DNA of 64,000 bases, taken from NCBI GenBank assembly GCA_023397505.1, contig JAEWUC010000001.1, positions 1 to 64,000 on the forward strand, read 5' to 3'. Positions 62,132 through 64,000 of this stretch are shown here, piece by piece. The stretch is from Bacteroidota bacterium (GTDB lineage Bacteria > Bacteroidota > Ignavibacteria > Ignavibacteriales > Melioribacteraceae). The position numbers were made by a program, and so were the translations under genes. Under the pieces are notes generated by a model, which had not been told where the DNA came from, made no database searches, and saw only the letters and a program-made list of their open reading frames with translations. Positions within the stretch are counted from its first letter, which is position 1. Every line of letters starts with the position of its first letter.

Positions 62132-63081
62132 TGGCAAAAAATACACTCGATTTTGAAAAACCGATTATCGAATTGGAAAGTAAAATAGAAGAAATGCGGA
62201 AGTACGAAAACCAACTCGATATTTCCGAAGAAGTTCAAACTCTTGAAGAAAAAGTTAATCAGCTTAAAAAAAATATTTACGATAATCTTACACGCTGGCA
62301 GAGAGTTCAGCTTGCTCGTCATCCCGAACGACCTTATACTCAAGATTATATTTATATGATAATGGAAGATTTTATTGAATTGCACGGGGATAGACAATAT
62401 AAAGATGATCATGCGATTATAGGTGGATTTGCAAAAATTGATGAATACAAAGTGATGGTAATTGGCCATCAAAAAGGACGAGATACAAAATCAAATTTGT
62501 TTAGAAATTTTGGAATGCCGAATCCCGAAGGTTATAGAAAAGCTTTGCGTTTAATGAAACTTGCTGAAAAATTTAATAAACCTGTAATCACATTATTGGA
62601 TACGCCCGGTGCTTATCCGGGAATTGAGGCCGAACAGCGCGGGCAAGCGGAAGCGATTGCGCGAAATCTTTTGGAAATGAGCCGGCTTAAAGTTCCGATA
62701 ATTGTTTGCATAATTGGGGAAGGTGCTAGCGGCGGCGCACTCGGCATCGGCATCGGCGACAGAATTCTAATGCTGCAAAATACTTGGTATTCTGTAATTA
62801 GTCCCGAATCTTGCTCAAGTATTTTATGGCGAAGCTGGGATTATAAAGAACAAGCAGCCGAAGCTTTAAAACTTACAGCCGAAGATTTGATAGAGCAGGG
62901 AATTGTTGACAGAATAGTACCGGAACCTCTCGGCGGCGCGCATAAAAATCATCAATTAATGGCCAGCACTTTAAAAACAGTTTTAAAAGAAGAACTTGCA
63001 TCGTTAGTAAAAATTAAACCCGATAAACTTGTTCAATCCCGTTTGGAAAAATTTGGTAAAATGGGCGTTTATCAGGAATAG
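62131..63081 (+). CDS. accA: Acetyl-CoA carboxylase carboxyltransferase subunit alpha
   Basis: 316 residues, the usual AccA length. An N-terminal helical region with ELESKIEEMRKYENQLD, ARHPERPYTQDYI, the LLDTPGAYPGIEAEQRGQAE substrate motif and GEGASGGALGIGIGD oxyanion region are all intact. With AccD it transfers carboxyl from biotin to acetyl-CoA to make malonyl-CoA. accD is not in this window. One base is shared with the preceding stop codon. Confidence 0.95.
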   Translation: MAKNTLDFEKPIIELESKIEEMRKYENQLDISEEVQTLEEKVNQLKKNIYDNLTRWQRVQLARHPERPYTQDYIYMIMEDFIELHGDRQYKDDHAIIGGFAKIDEYKVMVIGHQKGRDTKSNLFRNFGMPNPEGYRKALRLMKLAEKFNKPVITLLDTPGAYPGIEAEQRGQAEAIARNLLEMSRLKVPIIVCIIGEGASGGALGIGIGDRILMLQNTWYSVISPESCSSILWRSWDYKEQAAEALKLTAEDLIEQGIVDRIVPEPLGGAHKNHQLMASTLKTVLKEELASLVKIKPDKLVQSRLEKFGKMGVYQE

Positions 63082-63099
63082 ATTTTATAACCATTTTTT

Positions 63100-63157
63100 C
63101 TTGCTCATATTCGTGATCTTAATCCCGATCAATTTAAAAAGAATAAGAGCATGAGCA
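63100..63157. repeat. Degenerate inverted repeat between accA and the thioesterase gene
   Basis: TGCTCAT at 63102-63108 pairs with ATGAGCA at 63151-63157, with further partial matches such as ATATTC against GAATAA. The words CTTGCTC and GATCTTAATC recall the palindromes at 7.45 kb and 11.72 kb, suggesting a worn copy of the same family. It may also end the accA transcript. Confidence 0.4.
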
Positions 63158-63201
63158 GATTAATGGTATGAGAAATACTAATTCATCATATAAATTCTGA
63201 C

Positions 63202-63618
63202 ATGTTAAAAAACACAACTTCCATCCGTGTGCGCTATGCCGATACCGACAAAATGCAATTCGTTTATAACGGTAAATATCTTGAGTATTTTGAAGTAGGA
63301 AGAACTGAATTGTTGAGATCATCAGGTTTAGCATATTCCGAAGTTGAAAATGCTGGTTATCAACTACCTTTGATTGAAGCCGGTGTTAAATATTTTTCGC
63401 CAGGTAGATACGATGATATTCTTGATGTTGAAGCTACAGTAAAAGAATTGTTTTCGCCAAAAGTTCATATTGAATATAAAATTACTCGCAACCCAACCGG
63501 CGAATTAATAGCTGAAGGTTTTACGACTCATATTTTTATGAATGCCGAGACAAAGAAAGCGGTAAAGCCGCCAAAAATTTACATGGACACACTTAAACCT
63601 TTTTTTACACAAGATTAA
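63202..63618 (+). CDS. Hotdog-fold acyl-CoA thioesterase (YbgC/4-hydroxybenzoyl-CoA type)
   Basis: 138 residues. VRYADTDKMQFVYNGKYLEY with the aspartate of the ADTD motif followed by FEVGRTELLR is the classic YbgC/FadM signature. It hydrolyses short- or medium-chain acyl-CoA. A possible link to accA upstream is only positional; the two are 120 bases apart with the repeat between them. Confidence 0.9.
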   Translation: MLKNTTSIRVRYADTDKMQFVYNGKYLEYFEVGRTELLRSSGLAYSEVENAGYQLPLIEAGVKYFSPGRYDDILDVEATVKELFSPKVHIEYKITRNPTGELIAEGFTTHIFMNAETKKAVKPPKIYMDTLKPFFTQD

Positions 63619-63664
63619 TTGATGTAGTAAAGCAAAAACTGGGCTGTTCGGAAAAGATTAATAA

Positions 63665-64000
63665 ATGAAAGAAAAAATTAAAGAGCTCTCGAAAGACACA
63701 ATTCTTTATGGCATCAGTACAATTGTTGGAAGATTTTTAAATTTCATTCTAGTGCCTTTTTATACAAATGTTTTCTCGCCGGCTGAAAATGGAATATTCA
63801 ACAACGTTTACGCTTACATAGCTTTTTTTAATGTAGTTTATATTTACGGAATGGACGCCGCTTTCATGAAGTTTTTTTCATCTGCGGATCAAAGTAAAAA
63901 GAAAGATACTTTTTCAACACCTTATATTTTTGTTTTAGGAACCACGCTTTTCCTTTCTCTACTTCTTATAATATTTAAAAGCAGTTTCCTTGAATTGATG
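63665..64000 (+). CDS. Flippase-like membrane protein, 3'-truncated by window edge
   Basis: 112 codons are open to the last base without a stop. The N-terminus reads KIKELSKDTILYGISTIVGR, then NFILVPFYTNVFSPAENGIF, typical of the MOP-superfamily polysaccharide flippases (RfbX/MurJ-like). At least two membrane segments are visible (about 15-32, 48-64) and a third near 90-106. It would be the third flippase-type gene in this window. Its job, peptidoglycan or glycan export, cannot be settled from this fragment. Confidence 0.8.
   Translation, partial: MKEKIKELSKDTILYGISTIVGRFLNFILVPFYTNVFSPAENGIFNNVYAYIAFFNVVYIYGMDAAFMKFFSSADQSKKKDTFSTPYIFVLGTTLFLSLLLIIFKSSFLELM

Noticed and set aside
62059..62472. 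137-codon antisense frame over the start of accA
   Set aside because: Antisense shadow of the conserved accA gene; low-complexity Phe/Ile-rich translation.

Overview
The window is low-GC bacterial chromosome, densely packed and almost entirely on the + strand. A GWxTD-domain TPR protein, TTG start codons, SLBB/Wzz glycan export genes, a complete division and cell-wall (dcw) cluster and a very small AURKAIP1/COX24-type ribosomal protein together suggest the Bacteroidota/Chlorobi (FCB) group, most likely class Ignavibacteria. That assignment is inference from gene content; no rRNA is present to confirm it. No CRISPR array, insertion sequence or prophage was seen.

Layout. 1-2.8 kb: 3' part of a TPR/GWxTD protein and a TonB-like protein. 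2.9-7.4 kb: a redox module with a MerR regulator bearing a two-CW cysteine domain behind a perfect 22-bp palindrome, an octaheme cytochrome c of the tetrathionate reductase family, a membrane cytochrome b, and two YeeE/YedE (thiosulfate/sulfur transport) proteins, the second with a rhodanese-like tail lacking the catalytic Cys. 7.5-8.6 kb: an unrecognised membrane protein. 8.8-11.7 kb: nucleotide-sugar genes galE, rfbC and ugd. 11.8-16.5 kb: POT transporter, IMPDH/GMP reductase and a two-gene ABC exporter. 16.5-20.0 kb (- strand): cupin, Cu+ ATPase, copper chaperone and an HMA-AraC fusion regulator. 20.1-21.2 kb: two paralogous membrane-anchored low-complexity proteins. 21.5-23.2 kb: HU-like protein, zinc-ribbon/TPR protein, 31-aa ribosomal protein, tRNA-Thr(CGT) and a tRNA-Thr-derived pseudogene interrupted by hairpin-forming inserts.

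23.4-39.7 kb is the dcw cluster: mraZ-rsmH-ftsL-ftsI-murE-murF-mraY-murD-ftsW-murG-murC-ftsQ-ftsA-ftsZ. Most junctions overlap by 1-13 bases. It ends in a strong terminator and a long palindromic repeat. murB and ddl are absent.

39.8-62.1 kb is a surface-polysaccharide locus: beta-barrel-like protein, rfbB, SLBB export protein, Wzz-like chain-length protein, two flippases, a Wzy-like polymerase, many glycosyltransferases, two methyltransferases, an LhgO-like FAD oxidoreductase, an initiating phosphoglycosyl transferase and a fusion of GT2 with a degenerate phosphoglycosyl transferase. Its middle (about 44.4-49 kb) is visibly more AT-rich than the dcw cluster, as is common in transferred O-antigen-type loci. 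The window closes with accA, a hotdog thioesterase and the start of a third flippase-like gene.

The observations most worth a second look are the tRNA-Thr pseudogene with structured inserts, the second flippase whose reading frame begins without ATG/GTG/TTG (probably ATC), the GT2/degenerate-PGT fusion, the HMA-AraC regulator, the MerR-octaheme-YedE module, and several families of intergenic palindromes.
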